Positions 17,290 through 29,065 of a stretch of 64,000 bases of DNA are shown piece after piece. The translations under genes were made by a program, and so were the position numbers. A model generated the notes under the pieces. It was not told the DNA's origin. It did not search any database and saw nothing but the letters and a program-made list of their open reading frames with translations. The stretch is from Anoplopoma fimbria (Eukaryota > Chordata > Actinopteri > Perciformes > Anoplopomatidae): the NCBI RefSeq assembly GCF_027596085.1, contig NC_072472.1, positions 23,719,052 through 23,783,051 on the forward strand, written 5' to 3'. Position 1 is the stretch's first letter, and every line of letters begins with the position of its first letter.

Positions 17290-19339
17290 CAATGAGTGTT
17301 TGTTTGTGGATTAACAGACAAAGGGCTCTCGGTCTAGTGGGACATTTTTCAGACTACTAGGGGTTCAGAAAAATGGGCAGTCCACAAATAATGTCCTACA
17401 TTTCTGAACAACGTCCTTCCATAAAGTAGGAATGAAAGCATGGTAGAGCGAATGGTTTCACTAGAAGTTGGAGAACTTGACTAGGATGCAACTTGTCTAG
17501 AGCCAACTATTTATATGAAGTTCTGTAACAGTCTACTCCAATGGTATGACACCTTCCTCTATTGTTCCATGTGGTAATGATAATATGAAAGTCTCAAAAA
17601 GAAATATGGATATATTATGTTGATCTCTTTTGATCTTATATATGTTAAGCTTTTGTAAAAAGCCAACTGCCCCAGAAACAAATGCACCCCAAAGAACCGT
17701 TAGTGGTTTAGTCCCATTACTCACGAGAAAGGTATAGCATGCCATTGGAGAGCAGTTAGGCTGCCTCATTTCCAGCCACTTGTGTTCCTGCTCCAGTGAC
17801 AGAGCTGTTTTGTTTGCTGTGCAGTGGCTATTTTCAAGCAAAAAGACCAGATTATGCAAATCATGTGAAACCACTGCTGCCCGCTCCCTCTAAATTGGGC
17901 GACTCTTATTAGTTTTGTCAGGGAATCATGTATCATCTTAAAAAAAGAGCAAACATTTCCATTGAGTGAAAAACAAGAGAAACAAATTGGATCAAGGATG
18001 TGTGTGTTCCAGAGAGACTTGAGTTGTTAAAGCTCTGCGGGGCCCCATAAAGACTGAAGTGTCCCAACTGACCTCCACTGGGACCTCGAGAAAAGACAGC
18101 ACTATTCTAAATTGGTGAAAAAAGTAAATACAGCAGAGTAGTGCCATTATGAGCACTTCCTCAAGGACTCTCCTCAGAGACACTAGTATGCTGCTTACGA
18201 CAAATCACACCCGTCTCTCGACTTTACCTTTTCTGTGACCCATATTTCATGAAAGGAATTAAACAGGGAAATAAGATGGGCTAATTCTTGCCATATTCCC
18301 TATGGAGGTCTGGGTAGGAAAAAATAAAAAAGAGCTGTCCAGTTAAAATGGGAGGGCCTGAACTGACTACACACATATGCTGGCATTAAGCATGTCATAG
18401 ACCATCTGTTACTGTATAAGACATCATTACAGCAAAACCATATGTGGCCTAATTCCTGTGTAATCACAACAAAAGGTGCAGCTTATTAGACATGTTTATC
18501 ACCAACAACTTGTAGGCCAGTGTATTCCCTCTGCTGTCCCTCCTCTCCCAGTGATGACTGAAGCCATATGATGGGTATTGTCTCATGGAGGAAAGTGGGA
18601 GGGAAGGAACCCCGGTGATGAAACCTCAGCAGGGCGGAGGCAGTAACACCCGTCGTGCTGCTTGGGTTGCCGTCACTTACAAGCCAAACTGCGCACACAC
18701 ATGCAATTCACACATCGCAGAAATACCGCTCAGTTGAAACAGATACTGCAATTACCTGGAAGGCTCTGAGAAAGCTGCGGAGTGCTCGCCTCGCTCCCTG
18801 TAAAGCAATCTGTGTGTGCAGTAATGCATGTATGCCTCAATACTGGGGAGGGGCGATGCACGACCACTATATATTTTAAGCCAAAGCATGCTATAAGGAA
18901 ACACAATTCAGAGAAATTCAGCTACAAATTAATTATATAAACCAATATTTTATTCAAGCGTGAATGTGGGCTTTTCTCAGTTAAGCAAGGAATCATCAAG
19001 CTATCAATACTACATGGTGCAGTCAACTCCAGCAAAACCCTTTTAATGTTACTGTGAGAGAAAAGGAAAAAGGGAATAGCAAATCTATTGGTTTACTGTT
19101 CAATAAAGCAGCAGGTGGTTGGATAGTCAGCTCCAGTGTCTCTGAGTTGAATGGTTGTTGTAGAGAAGACTGTTTTATTGTGAGCTGACAATCTTTAGTT
19201 TGTCTGCAGATGAGATGAAAAAGCACCTGACATGTTTCTCTCTAACCTGCTATTTTTGTGTTTGTCAGTGTGGATAACACTGGGAATGAGCTGTCCATCT
19301 CCACCAACTGTAGCCGAGCGTGCTGAGATGAGCCCACAG
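17290..19339. other. No feature recognised
   Basis: Apart from the small inverted pair at 17363-17409, nothing stands out. The 113-codon frame at 17533-17874 (-) has no recognisable domain. Confidence 0.45.
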
Positions 19340-19760
19340 CTCGTCTGAGTGTCACAAGTGTCGGTTAGTTTGTCTGCCTTTCTTTGTCTGTATGTTTGCT
19401 TGTCAGTCAGCCTCTGCCTTCCTGCCTTCCTTCCTTCCTTCCTTCCTTCCTTCCCATCTCCTCTTGTCCGTTCACATGCCTTTCTATCCGTACGTCCGTC
19501 TGTCTGCCAGCCGTCTCCTCCTGTCTGCTGATGGGGCCTTCTCTGTCACACAGAGAGCTTCACAGGAAAACAAACATCAGTCTTTTCCTCCTCTCCTCTC
19601 TGAGTGTCCCCCGGAGCCTCCTTCCACAAAGCAAACAATGTCATGTGCTACCACAGCAAACTCCCCTCTTCCTTCTCTTCCTCCTCCTCCTCTCTATTCC
19701 TACCTTCCTCCACTCCCTCTGAATCCATGTCAAACAGCACACCACAATCTCCCCTCACCC
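19340..19760. repeat. Pyrimidine-rich low-complexity tract with (CCTT)n core
   Basis: The plus strand is strongly C/T biased over about 400 bases, with a (CCTT)n core at about 19425-19454. Open frames here are serine/proline/leucine-rich artefacts of composition. Confidence 0.85.
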
Positions 19761-19934
19761 CAACAAACTCAAACATGTTGACATGACAACACTAGTGGTC
19801 AAGACATGAAAACTAGTGAGCTGTAAACCTCATCAGGAATCACACAACCAGGACAGAGAGTCATTTATAACTGACTAAACTAGAAGTATTGCCTTGACTT
19901 GATATGAATTATTGAGTTATGTCCAAAAATGTGT

Positions 19935-20216
19935 TTGTGAGGTCAGAGAGACTTTTGCCACCACATTGTAACCAGTTTATCATTGAGACCCAGTGAACGA
20001 TTGTGCCAAATTTGAAGAAATTCCCTGAAGGCATTCCTGAGATACCACAAGAAATGCTCAGATGTGAGGTCCCAGTGACCTTGACCTTTAAACTTTGACC
20101 TTCAACATATAAATCAGTTCATCCTGAAGTCCAAGTGGATGTTTGTGCCAAATTTGAGAGAATACCCTCAAGGTGTTCTTGAAATAACGTGTTCCCAAGA
20201 ATGAACCGTATGGGTA
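19935..20216 (+). repeat. Teleost dispersed repeat with ERE-like palindrome
   Basis: Two related subunits (GTGCCAAATTTGAAGAAATT near 20014 and GTGCCAAATTTGAGAGAATA near 20145) about 130 bases apart flank AGGTCCCAGTGACCT at 20067-20081. The arrangement matches a high-copy fish repeat I recognise but cannot name. No coding capacity. Confidence 0.6.
20067..20081. promoter_or_regulatory. Estrogen-response-element-like palindrome
   Basis: AGGTCC-CAG-TGACCT matches the nuclear-receptor palindrome AGGTCAnnnTGACCT at 11 of 12 half-site bases, followed by TTGACCTTTAAAC and TTTGACCTT half-sites. Binding is inferred only. Confidence 0.3.
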
Positions 20217-23148
20217 AACTGAAAACATACTGCCTAGGAGTGGAGGCTTAGAAATGCTGCTTCAACACAAACATACACTGTATGAACCTTTATGTCTCAG
20301 GGTTTCTTTGCTCTCCATACATTCACCCCCACCCAGCAACAGAGAGTTAAATTACTTTGCTAAATCCAATCACAATTAGGAAGCATTGTGTAATTCAGAG
20401 CTCAAGGGGCACGTTTCCCCTGATTTACCACAATCCGTTCAATTAAGAGCAGATTAGTACCTGAGGGCTGACAAAGAGGTGATTTAATTAACCTCAGCCT
20501 ATTAGTGGGAGAACATTGCTTTTGTTTCTGAGTAACTCAACGAGCCACAACAAACTTACAAATCTTGAGTTTTACACATGATTGATGATGCAGTGACTGT
20601 AAGTACAGATGAGTGGGCTGAGAAAAAATACCGATGCGTATTGTTCATCCTTAATTATTGTAGTTACATAACAAAAGCTTTGTAATTATTATAAAGTATA
20701 AATGAAACATGAAACAATACATAATATTGCTGTGTAATTCATCATTTTACTAAGTAAGCATTCTGCTATTGTGATTTCTGAAATATTTAGAAGTATATGC
20801 AGTCTAATCTGATGGAGATGACATCTTGACATATGAGTTTAACATAAAGTATAAATAATATGAAGTAAGACCTATTTTCTTATCAAAACAAGATGTTTTC
20901 TCATTGTATTCTAATGTCAAAACGCTCCAGAAGGCTTCATTTGTGTATTAAAATCACTTAAATAGTCTTTCCTGATTTAAATTGTATGTCTTTTCACTAT
21001 TTCACTATTCTATTATAAGTAGTCTTATTATATGAATCATTTTTGTAATTTGTGATTCTGGGCTATACAAAATAAACTGAATTGAATTGAATTGAATTAT
21101 TCTAGAGTTTGCATGTAAAAAGAAAAACATTTATCCATTGTCAACATTTTTGTCTGTTCTTTTGTCAGGCAAAAGCTGTGACACATTTTTTTTTTTTTTA
21201 TTTAAAAAACACACCAACAAGTGGGAAGCGTGTAAAACTGAGGACCGGTAAGGACACAGAAAAATACTGCACTTTTAAGATGAAACAAGCCGTTGACCGA
21301 GCTATTTTCTTCAGTGATAAGAGTTTGCTGAAGTTTCCTTAAGTGTTGCAGAAACAAACATATTCTGAACACACAGCACCACATAACCGGACCATGCTGT
21401 TTCCCAGTGATCCCAAAATCTGTGAAAGGTTGACTCTCGCCCCATATGAACATTTTCTAAACTTTTACACCATTGGGTAACTATACATCATTCACAGTCC
21501 TCGGTCATCTCCTTCCTCAGAGCATGAGTGTAACCATTTACCTTCCGGTTAAAGCCGCAGTGAACGATCCTCACTAATCCTCCGGTTGATCAACTTGCAA
21601 TATGAGATGGATCTGTTGGACTAGCCGGAGCCCCGGTTCCTGGGCTCAAATTATCAGCCGCTAATGACGGGGCTGAACTGGAAACAAGTCGATACCGCGA
21701 GCAACGGAGCGCACAAATTAATTTGCCAAATTGGGAGGAGGGGGTGTTGTTTAACACAGGCTCTGAGCAGAATGATTAACACATACTTGCAACCCGTGTG
21801 TGAAAAACAGCTCAACAATTCAAGCATGCTACTGGGTAGTAGCGCAAACGCCGACTGCTTAGGGAGACAAAGGAGATTTATAACACGATTACTTTACTAA
21901 AAACCCATGCCAACTGAGGCCATTTAAAAGTGAAATTAAACAGAAAACATGTTTACTGACTGATTATGTATTCACTATTTAAGAAACATTTGGAGTCATT
22001 AAAAACAAGCACAACCAAATAAAATGAAATTCCTCCACTGCTGGAGAGGGATCAGAATGTCTAATGAACTATTGATTGAAACCACACATAGGTGATTGCA
22101 GCAGGGCACATCAAGACCACTTCATCCATCAGGCCTGTCAGAGCCCCCCAGTAGGAGCAGGAGGCAACAACACATCATTAAAGACGGCGGTACTTATTCA
22201 CACATTACTCACACTATTTGGAACCGCTAAACCCACAGCCGTGCCCTAAGCCTGGCTGTGATTTAGGAGCACTTCCTGAAGCAGGCATCAATATCAATTA
22301 CTGTTGCTAAAAGATGTATTTAGGGAGAGGAGGAAAGAAATCTGCCAGACATTTATTTGGTTTACAACCTTGTTCTCGAAGCAATCTAATTACACTAACA
22401 GTTGTGAATGGCTGCCTTCAGCTAGAATGAGAGTCTGGCAGGTGACAAGATGCGGTCACGCCTCAAATGAAAGAATAGACGCGGAACAAAAAGGGAGATG
22501 CAGCTAAGCATATTAGTAAAAAAGACTAAAGTTAAAAAAGCTTAGTCTTACTGGCCTGCTGGTGACTGAATTTAAATAAACTAATATATCACCCAAGATC
22601 TTGATTTAATGATAATTTTTTTTATTGACATATCTTTTTAGAACATATAAATCCCACAAAAAACAATGCCCAAGTTTATCTTAATCCTGTATCAAAGACA
22701 CAAAAGCTTATAACAATGCATATCATCCAGATATAATTGTTAGATGCAGCCTATCAGAAATAGAGGAACACAAGAACAGATTAAGAATATCATTGATATA
22801 TGTATGATATATAAATGTAGTCAATCTGATTGCAGATATTGCAAAAGGGACTAAGGTTTTTCCAATGTACGTATGGTAGAGATTGTGTCTACCAGTTGTT
22901 AAGAAGTGGCTTTTTTCTTTTCCTAGAAACATGTCCACGAAGAGTCCTCTGAGCATCAAAGAGAGTTAAGTGTCTGTCTGCCTGACTCACTTTTCCCCAT
23001 GCATGCCTCCAGACTATTCTTGTAAATGTCTCTACCATCAACTGATCTGGGTATGTAATAATGCGGGGGTAAGGGTGTTCATTCAAACAGGTATGCAAAC
23101 AGGCAAGAGGAAAGTTACATCTTGGTATTCTCTACCATAGGGAAGAAT
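20217..23148. other. Mostly repeat-free intron DNA, possible conserved elements
   Basis: Only the retroelement tail at 21041-21099 is recognised. 20330-20540 and 21500-22300 are balanced in composition and carry several ATTA/TAAT cores; they could be regulatory, which is inference. Confidence 0.35.
21041..21099 (+). mobile_element. 5'-truncated retroelement 3' end with (TTGAA)n tail
   Basis: GGGCTATACAAAATAAACTG followed by ATTGAATTGAATTGAATT is the typical 3' end of a fish non-LTR retroelement (A-rich pre-tail plus pentanucleotide tail). The family is not certain. Confidence 0.5.
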
Positions 23149-23204
23149 GAGCGTCTGCTAAATGACTGTAATGTAATGTAAATGTAATGTAATGTAATGT
23201 AATG
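23149..23204 (+). mobile_element. 5'-truncated L2-type tail with (ATGTA)n
   Basis: GCGTCTGCTAAATGACTG followed by seven or so ATGTA-type units. Only the last part of the tail shared by the SINEs and LINE ends of this window is left; the GGATA stem-loop is absent. Confidence 0.75.
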
Positions 23205-23591
23205 ATATGATTAGCCAACACACTGCTCTATTTTAAAATGTGTAGGAATTTTAAGCATTTTTGTAATGAAAACATGGACACCACAGACAAGCAATATCTT
23301 AATGCTTTTACTCCGAGCTAATAGAGTATGAATGTTCCACCAATATTAATTACCACTCAAAACTAACATGGACACAGCAAGATACGATAACTCATCTGAT
23401 TCTGAGGCCCTTCACATTTATAGAGAGAAAAATGTCTCTCATGTCAGAAGTAAAAAACTAAATCTATGAATGATATAAGATATAATATGCTGTAGCTACA
23501 AGATGCATTTTTACATTTTTATACTGATTTAAGAAATACACTGTGGCCAGTTGCAATGTAGTTAAAGTAAGCAGTAAATATGTATGCTACT

Positions 23592-23648
23592 TTATTTCCC
23601 CGCTGTGGGACTGATAAAGGATTATCTTATCTTATCTTATCTTATCTT
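23592..23648 (+). mobile_element. 5'-truncated retroelement 3' end with (TTATC)n tail
   Basis: TTTCCCCGCTGTGGGACTGA, then TAAAGG and repeated ATCTT units, is a familiar fish LINE 3' end (Rex1/CR1-like by memory). Confidence 0.55.
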
Positions 23649-23678
23649 GAAAATACAAATATGTTGTGAAATGCTACA

Positions 23679-23958
23679 AACAAGTCAATCAACAGAAAAT
23701 CAATCTGCACCTATTCTGATAATCGATTAATAATTTCAGTAATTTTCATTCACTAGTTACACAATGTAAGGATTTGATATATTTCTTAATATTTTGGGAT
23801 TCTGGACACTAAGTCGGACAGAAAAGGGCTTTTAAGGGCATGACCTTGGAACCTTCAGAACTTGTGGTGGCCTTTTTACTATTTTCTGACTTTTCATAGA
23901 CTTAAACATTTATTGAATCAAGAAGATAATTATTATTTGTAAAGGAAATGCAGCCCTA
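23679..23958 (-). mobile_element. MITE-like element, same family as 2205-2264
   Basis: AATCGATTAATAATTTCAG near the left and AAATGCAGCCCT at the right, with TTTTCTGACTTTTCATAGAC between, fit a nearly full-length copy of the 'GGGCTGCAACTA...CGATTA' fish repeat in reverse orientation. Confidence 0.6.
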
Positions 23959-26900
23959 GACTAATTGGCTTTCTCAGGTTGAACATCACAAGTCACGATA
24001 ATTCAAATCATTTTTATGATACTGAAAAATACAGATACATTTATGTCAAAAAAACATAGGGAATTCAACATCTTGAATTAGCTTTGCTATAATTAGCTAA
24101 TCACAGATGCAGTGTATCAGCAAATTGAAGTCTGCTCATATAGCATTAAATAGCTCTCTTCCTGTTGGGCTAATCGGCTCATCTCTATACAATTATATAA
24201 GTATGCAAGTTGACTTCCATAGCAGGTGATTATCAGAGCTCTGTTTGCATGTAGAGATCCCATCACATCAACTATATTTATCAACAGACCACTGCGGCAC
24301 ACAGGATTCCAATGAAGCATTACTGTGAATACTGTACAGATAGAAATAATATTATATAGAAGATACGGATTTTGTTGATAAACTATGTAAAGGCAGCATA
24401 TCCAGTGAAATGATCCAGAACAGTGCCTGTAACAAAAATAGCCCTCTCTGTGTGCAAACAGAGACAAATTCCTCAAGACCAACAGAGCTTTTTGAAAAAC
24501 GTACAGTAGGAAGAAGAAAAATATATTCTGATAAGAAAAGAAGCCTTTAGTGTTATTGCTCCTTTCAATGAATTTCTCCACTCAAATTCTGAAATGTCTT
24601 TATCCACACTTCTGTCACACTCCATGGCCAACACTGTTGTTTCCATTCCTGCTGCTGTGCATCTCCCTTACACCACCTCCTCAGATCAGCCACTACAGCA
24701 GGGATTGAACCATCCACTTTGTGGTCAGACTCCTAGCCTCAGATCAGGGACAAAGTCCAGACATTTATCACTGCAATCATGGGTGTAAACAGTTTCTATT
24801 ATAGAAAATATTAAACTACACGGGCTGGGTCTACACACATGAACTCAATGAACTAATCGGCAGACATGGCAGAATTTTTCACTTTCCCAGAGACTATCAG
24901 GCTAATTTAATGAAGAAGCTCCACAGTCCTGGTCTAGTAGATCATTACAGCGGTGGAGTCTCATGGGGTTTGGTGTACGAGGGCATTAACCCGTATGAAC
25001 AAGCATTAGCCTTCCTAAGAAGCAGCAATAGAGGCTAAATCATGATCCCAGCTCTATGAGCAGTTTGTTTAAGGATATAGCAGCTCCAGGTAACCAGATC
25101 TGAGGTCCTTTAAATCTGTTTTTAAAAAGATATAATGACCCTAAAATCAACTTCTGAGCAGCATATTTTAGTTCACTGCTTAATGCTTTATACTGATTTG
25201 ACAACCACATATAAAGCCTAATTCATCGAGCCTCTGCACAGTCTCCTTTAATACGTATTTATTTTGGCATAATGTTGGTGTAAACACATGTAGTAATTTG
25301 TGCTTAACTGTAATAACACACTTGTCACTAGCAACAACAACAATAGGCTGTCGTTCTGTATTTTAACAGCGTAGAACATATTTACGATAGTGACAGCATA
25401 CAGAATGTGGGCTGGCAGACTGTAGGCAAGCCAACTAGTTCCAACTCTGGCATCTCTGATTATATTTTACAGATCTGTCTGCCAAACCCCAATTTCCCTT
25501 GCAAAGCAGCTCTTTCTTGCCACTCAGAGATGAAAGACCAGGCAATGACAAGAAGCACATTCAACAACTCCGGCTTTCAGGCGCCAGCTTTGCTGGATTT
25601 GACATTCACACAGCATCAGCTAGAAGTGTGTACATGCATATACAGTTGTACAATGTGCAGACAAATTTGCACCTACACCCTGCAGAAAGTAAAAAAAGAA
25701 TAGTTTTTAATCTATATGTATGGTTTAAAAATAAAAAAGTCTGTTTTACCCATTTGAAAAATCTCTGCAAAGAATAGATCCTCTCATCTTGCCTCTACTG
25801 TAGAATATCAAGATTGTACAGCTCACCCTCTCATACAAATCTCTACTATGCATAATTATTCAAGAGTTCTCATTGAATAGGACTCTTCAAATATGAAATA
25901 CTCTTCCCATGTCACTCACCACCTCTTTGATCTCTGTGCTTAAGGCTACAATGAGAGCTGAATACAGGAACAAACTTGAGGATTTCAGTTTAAACTGAGC
26001 CAGAGAAGCACTGAAGCACATGGAGCACAAAGAATACTTACAACGGCTCAGATCTAAAGACATTTACACAAAAGTTGAAGCAAAAAAACCCCTCTAAAAC
26101 AGGTTGTGGGTGTAGTCATCAGTGTCATTAAAGGGCAAGTCTTGGAGATGTACTGATCGTGAACCAAAGTGAAGTAGTGAGCTTTTGAGGTTGTAACATT
26201 CAATAGTGTCACCTTCTGTGTAAAGCTACTGCTGTTGGAAAATATTTGACAGCAGCAGCTCGTAAATGTAACCAGTGGCACCAGTAAATACACGTTAAAC
26301 AAGTGCACAATGAGATAAAAAAAACTAGTTAAACGCCTCAACACATCCCAGCAGTACCGCTAGTGTAAATGCATCCAATTAGAATTCATGACTGATTGAA
26401 ATCCAATTTGTCACACCACCCTATAGACCATCATAAGCTCAATATAGCCAGGTGTTAAAAAGGTGCAAATGCATTCATCGCTTCAAGACGCATTTGTGAG
26501 CTTTAATTCTCCCAAGAGGAACTACTTCAGTATGCTTCCTCTGTGGAAGTAGCCTCTACAGGGCTGATGGCAGCTAAAGATAGACCTGCTTTTGTTTAGA
26601 CTAGCCATTTGGAAACATATGATCATAGAGAAAGCACACTGAGCTGCCGTAGTGTTTATCTGCTCACTAGGATCAGTGTGTATGTTGGAGCCTGGACTGA
26701 CCCTGATTTGCATGAAGCCTCCTTCCAACTGAGACACACATCTGTGGTTAAGTGTAAATATAAAGTCAAGTGCAAATGGGGCCATAGCCTGTAATCTACC
26801 GATGCAGTTTAGGAGATGCAGTCATCCGGCCACGACATTGATACTAATATGGTCTTGTACTGGATCAGCACAACCTGCACCATCATTTCCTGTTGTGTAA

Positions 26901-27156
26901 ATTTCCAACAATAGCATTGCTAACGGTTTTCAGTTTTAGATTAACTGTGTACCCTTTCATTCAAAATTGACTGTTGCTTTAAATAAAAACACGTTGTTTT
27001 TTTTTTTTTAAATCTCACTCACTCGCTGAATTCCTTGACAGCTAATGAAAATTGTCTAACAGTACCACTCAGTGTTTAACTAATTGCTTAGTGGGGCTTT
27101 CAAACTGGCCAACACTCGCACCCAATTACTGTCCCCCTACACACAAATGAAAACAA
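23959..27156. other. No gene recognised
   Basis: The 154-codon frame at 24117-24581 (-) is rich in F, L and Y as expected from AT-rich antisense sequence and lacks a domain. A B-box-like GGTTCAATCCC (24711-24701, -) stands alone. Confidence 0.45.
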
Positions 27157-27166
27157 ACACACACGC

Positions 27167-27245
<79 letters not shown>
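27157..27245. repeat. (CA)n microsatellite, about 89 bp
   Basis: CA array with two CG-containing interruptions at its left end. Confidence 0.97.
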
Positions 27246-27246
<1 letters not shown>

Positions 27247-28039
27247 TTGTGCACCACCCTCAGTCTCAGTCACTCCCAGTCCTAATCAGCATGCAAATGT
27301 ACAAACCTTAGTCTCAGCTGACAGCGGGACGAGAGGCTTAAGTTTCAAACAAAGAGGAGGGTGAGGGTGACTCAGTGCTTGCTAGTTCATGTAGTGTGAT
27401 AGTCATCCAGCTTGCCAAGCAGACAATAGGTCTTCAGTTTGAAACCCAGTCCGCCTTTTCGGTCCAGAGGTATTTTTTTTGATTAATTTCGAAAGGATAG
27501 TTGTCAGAAAATATTGAACGTGTCTTTAAGACCCACATAGACCCATTTTGGTCTATTTTTAGGGTGGTTGACATCATCTGAAAGCTAGGAACGTGAAGAT
27601 TAATTTGAGATGTAGGTCTGTTTGGCAAGTTGTTTAAGTCATAGTCATTATATTTTTGGGGGATGATACCATTTGTTTCAAAGATTGGGTGGTAAATTTT
27701 AACAATTTTCTAACACTCAAGAATAGATAAAAATGATAAAAAAATCTATCCAAAATACCTCATAAATACAGCAAGACTTTGAGTAGCACCATAGAAAAAT
27801 CTATGCTGTGATTTGGTTTTCATCACACATGAATACAATTGAACTCACTGAATCCACATGAGTCCCAGCTTTCCATTCATACCCAATGTATACAATTCCA
27901 AGACTTCCAATAATAATTCTTAGTTATTAAGTCCCCATCCCAAAAGCTATGATGTGGCTGGTACCAATGTTGGTAATGTTTTCTCTCTTGAAGTCGGAGA
28001 GAAAAGACAGGAGAGAGCAGATAACTTACCACTCACGCC

Positions 28040-28110
28040 CACAGCCAGATTTGAATCCACAATTAAATGGCTGCTCAGTGTGCATCTAATTCCACCAAGC
28101 CACTGGGATG
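28040..28110 (-). mobile_element. Possible tRNA-derived SINE head
   Basis: On the minus strand TGGCTTGGTGG (28102-28092) resembles a pol III A box and GGATTCAAATC (28058-28048) a B box, 44 bases apart. No 3' tail is recognised, so this may be chance or an old SINE. Confidence 0.25.
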
Positions 28111-28637
28111 CTCCAAATACAACCTTTGTTTCAGCAATTTAAGGATTTATCCTATTACCTAAGTTATGATAACAAAATTAAGCTCTGTTTTGGTGGGGTA
28201 CTTGACACTTTTTAAGCCTTTTAGAGGCTATAATGGGTAATGGGTTTGCCTTATAATAAACATATCTATGCTGAATGTTTTCCTTAGTTGATTCCATCAT
28301 TACATATCACTGGTTTCGGCTTACAGATGGCAGGGAAAGAGAAAAATGACACAGTAAGTATGGCCATATAAACCCATTACAGACATCTATACCATTTTAA
28401 AGCCTTGCCAGATTGTTTTCTTAACACTTAACTGAATCATTCCGCCATAATATTCATGCACTCACAAACCAAAAGTATGATGTGGTCCCAGCAAAATGCT
28501 TGAGAGGAAACGAAAACCTACGCAAGTCGAGTCCTGACTTCTGACGGTCAGTTATATAACTTCAATAAAATGCTCCAAATCATCACGCTGCTGCTACACA
28601 GCCTCTGGACAGGCATGGTTGACTTTCATTGCTGTAA

Positions 28638-28649
28638 CCCCCCCCCCCC
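28638..28649. repeat. C12 homopolymer
   Basis: Twelve consecutive C residues in otherwise AT-rich DNA. Confidence 0.9.
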
Positions 28650-28958
28650 TAACCTGAACTACCTACCATCACAAAGACGTATTCACAAATATTGTACCGC
28701 AGAATGGTGACTCGGGGCTAATTAGCCTTTTGTTTACTTTAGGTAATTCATGCAATGATGTCGTTCATATTGCCTCAGGGTAAGCTGGGGCAGAGTGTAC
28801 TCCACATCTGAAATAGCATACTTAAAGCGCTTTGAGGCTGTGAGATAATAAGACTTCAAATGGACTGGGAACTAACTCATCTGCTGGCCACAAGTAAGTA
28901 AATGGTAGATAGATTGCATTTATGTGGTGCTTTCTAGACTCCTGATGACAAATGTTAA

Positions 28959-28962
<4 letters not shown>

Positions 28963-29055
<93 letters not shown>

Positions 29056-29065
29056 ACACTCACAC
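28963..29065. repeat. (CA)n microsatellite, about 103 bp
   Basis: CA array with two CT interruptions near the right end. Confidence 0.97.

Larger units (their letters stand above)
27246..28962. other. No gene recognised
   Basis: Contains only the weak tRNA-like head at 28040-28110 and the C12 run. Confidence 0.45.

Noticed and set aside
19349..19786. Overlapping Ser/Pro/Leu-rich frames of 60-129 codons
   Set aside because: They result from the pyrimidine-rich tract; three frames are open at once.
24117..24581. 154-codon open frame on the minus strand
   Set aside because: AT-driven F/L/Y-rich composition, no domain, no splice context, no repeat-family protein match that I recognise.
24700..24712. 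B-box-like GGTTCAATCCC on the minus strand
   Set aside because: No matching A box at the proper distance and no SINE tail, so not reported as a SINE or tRNA.
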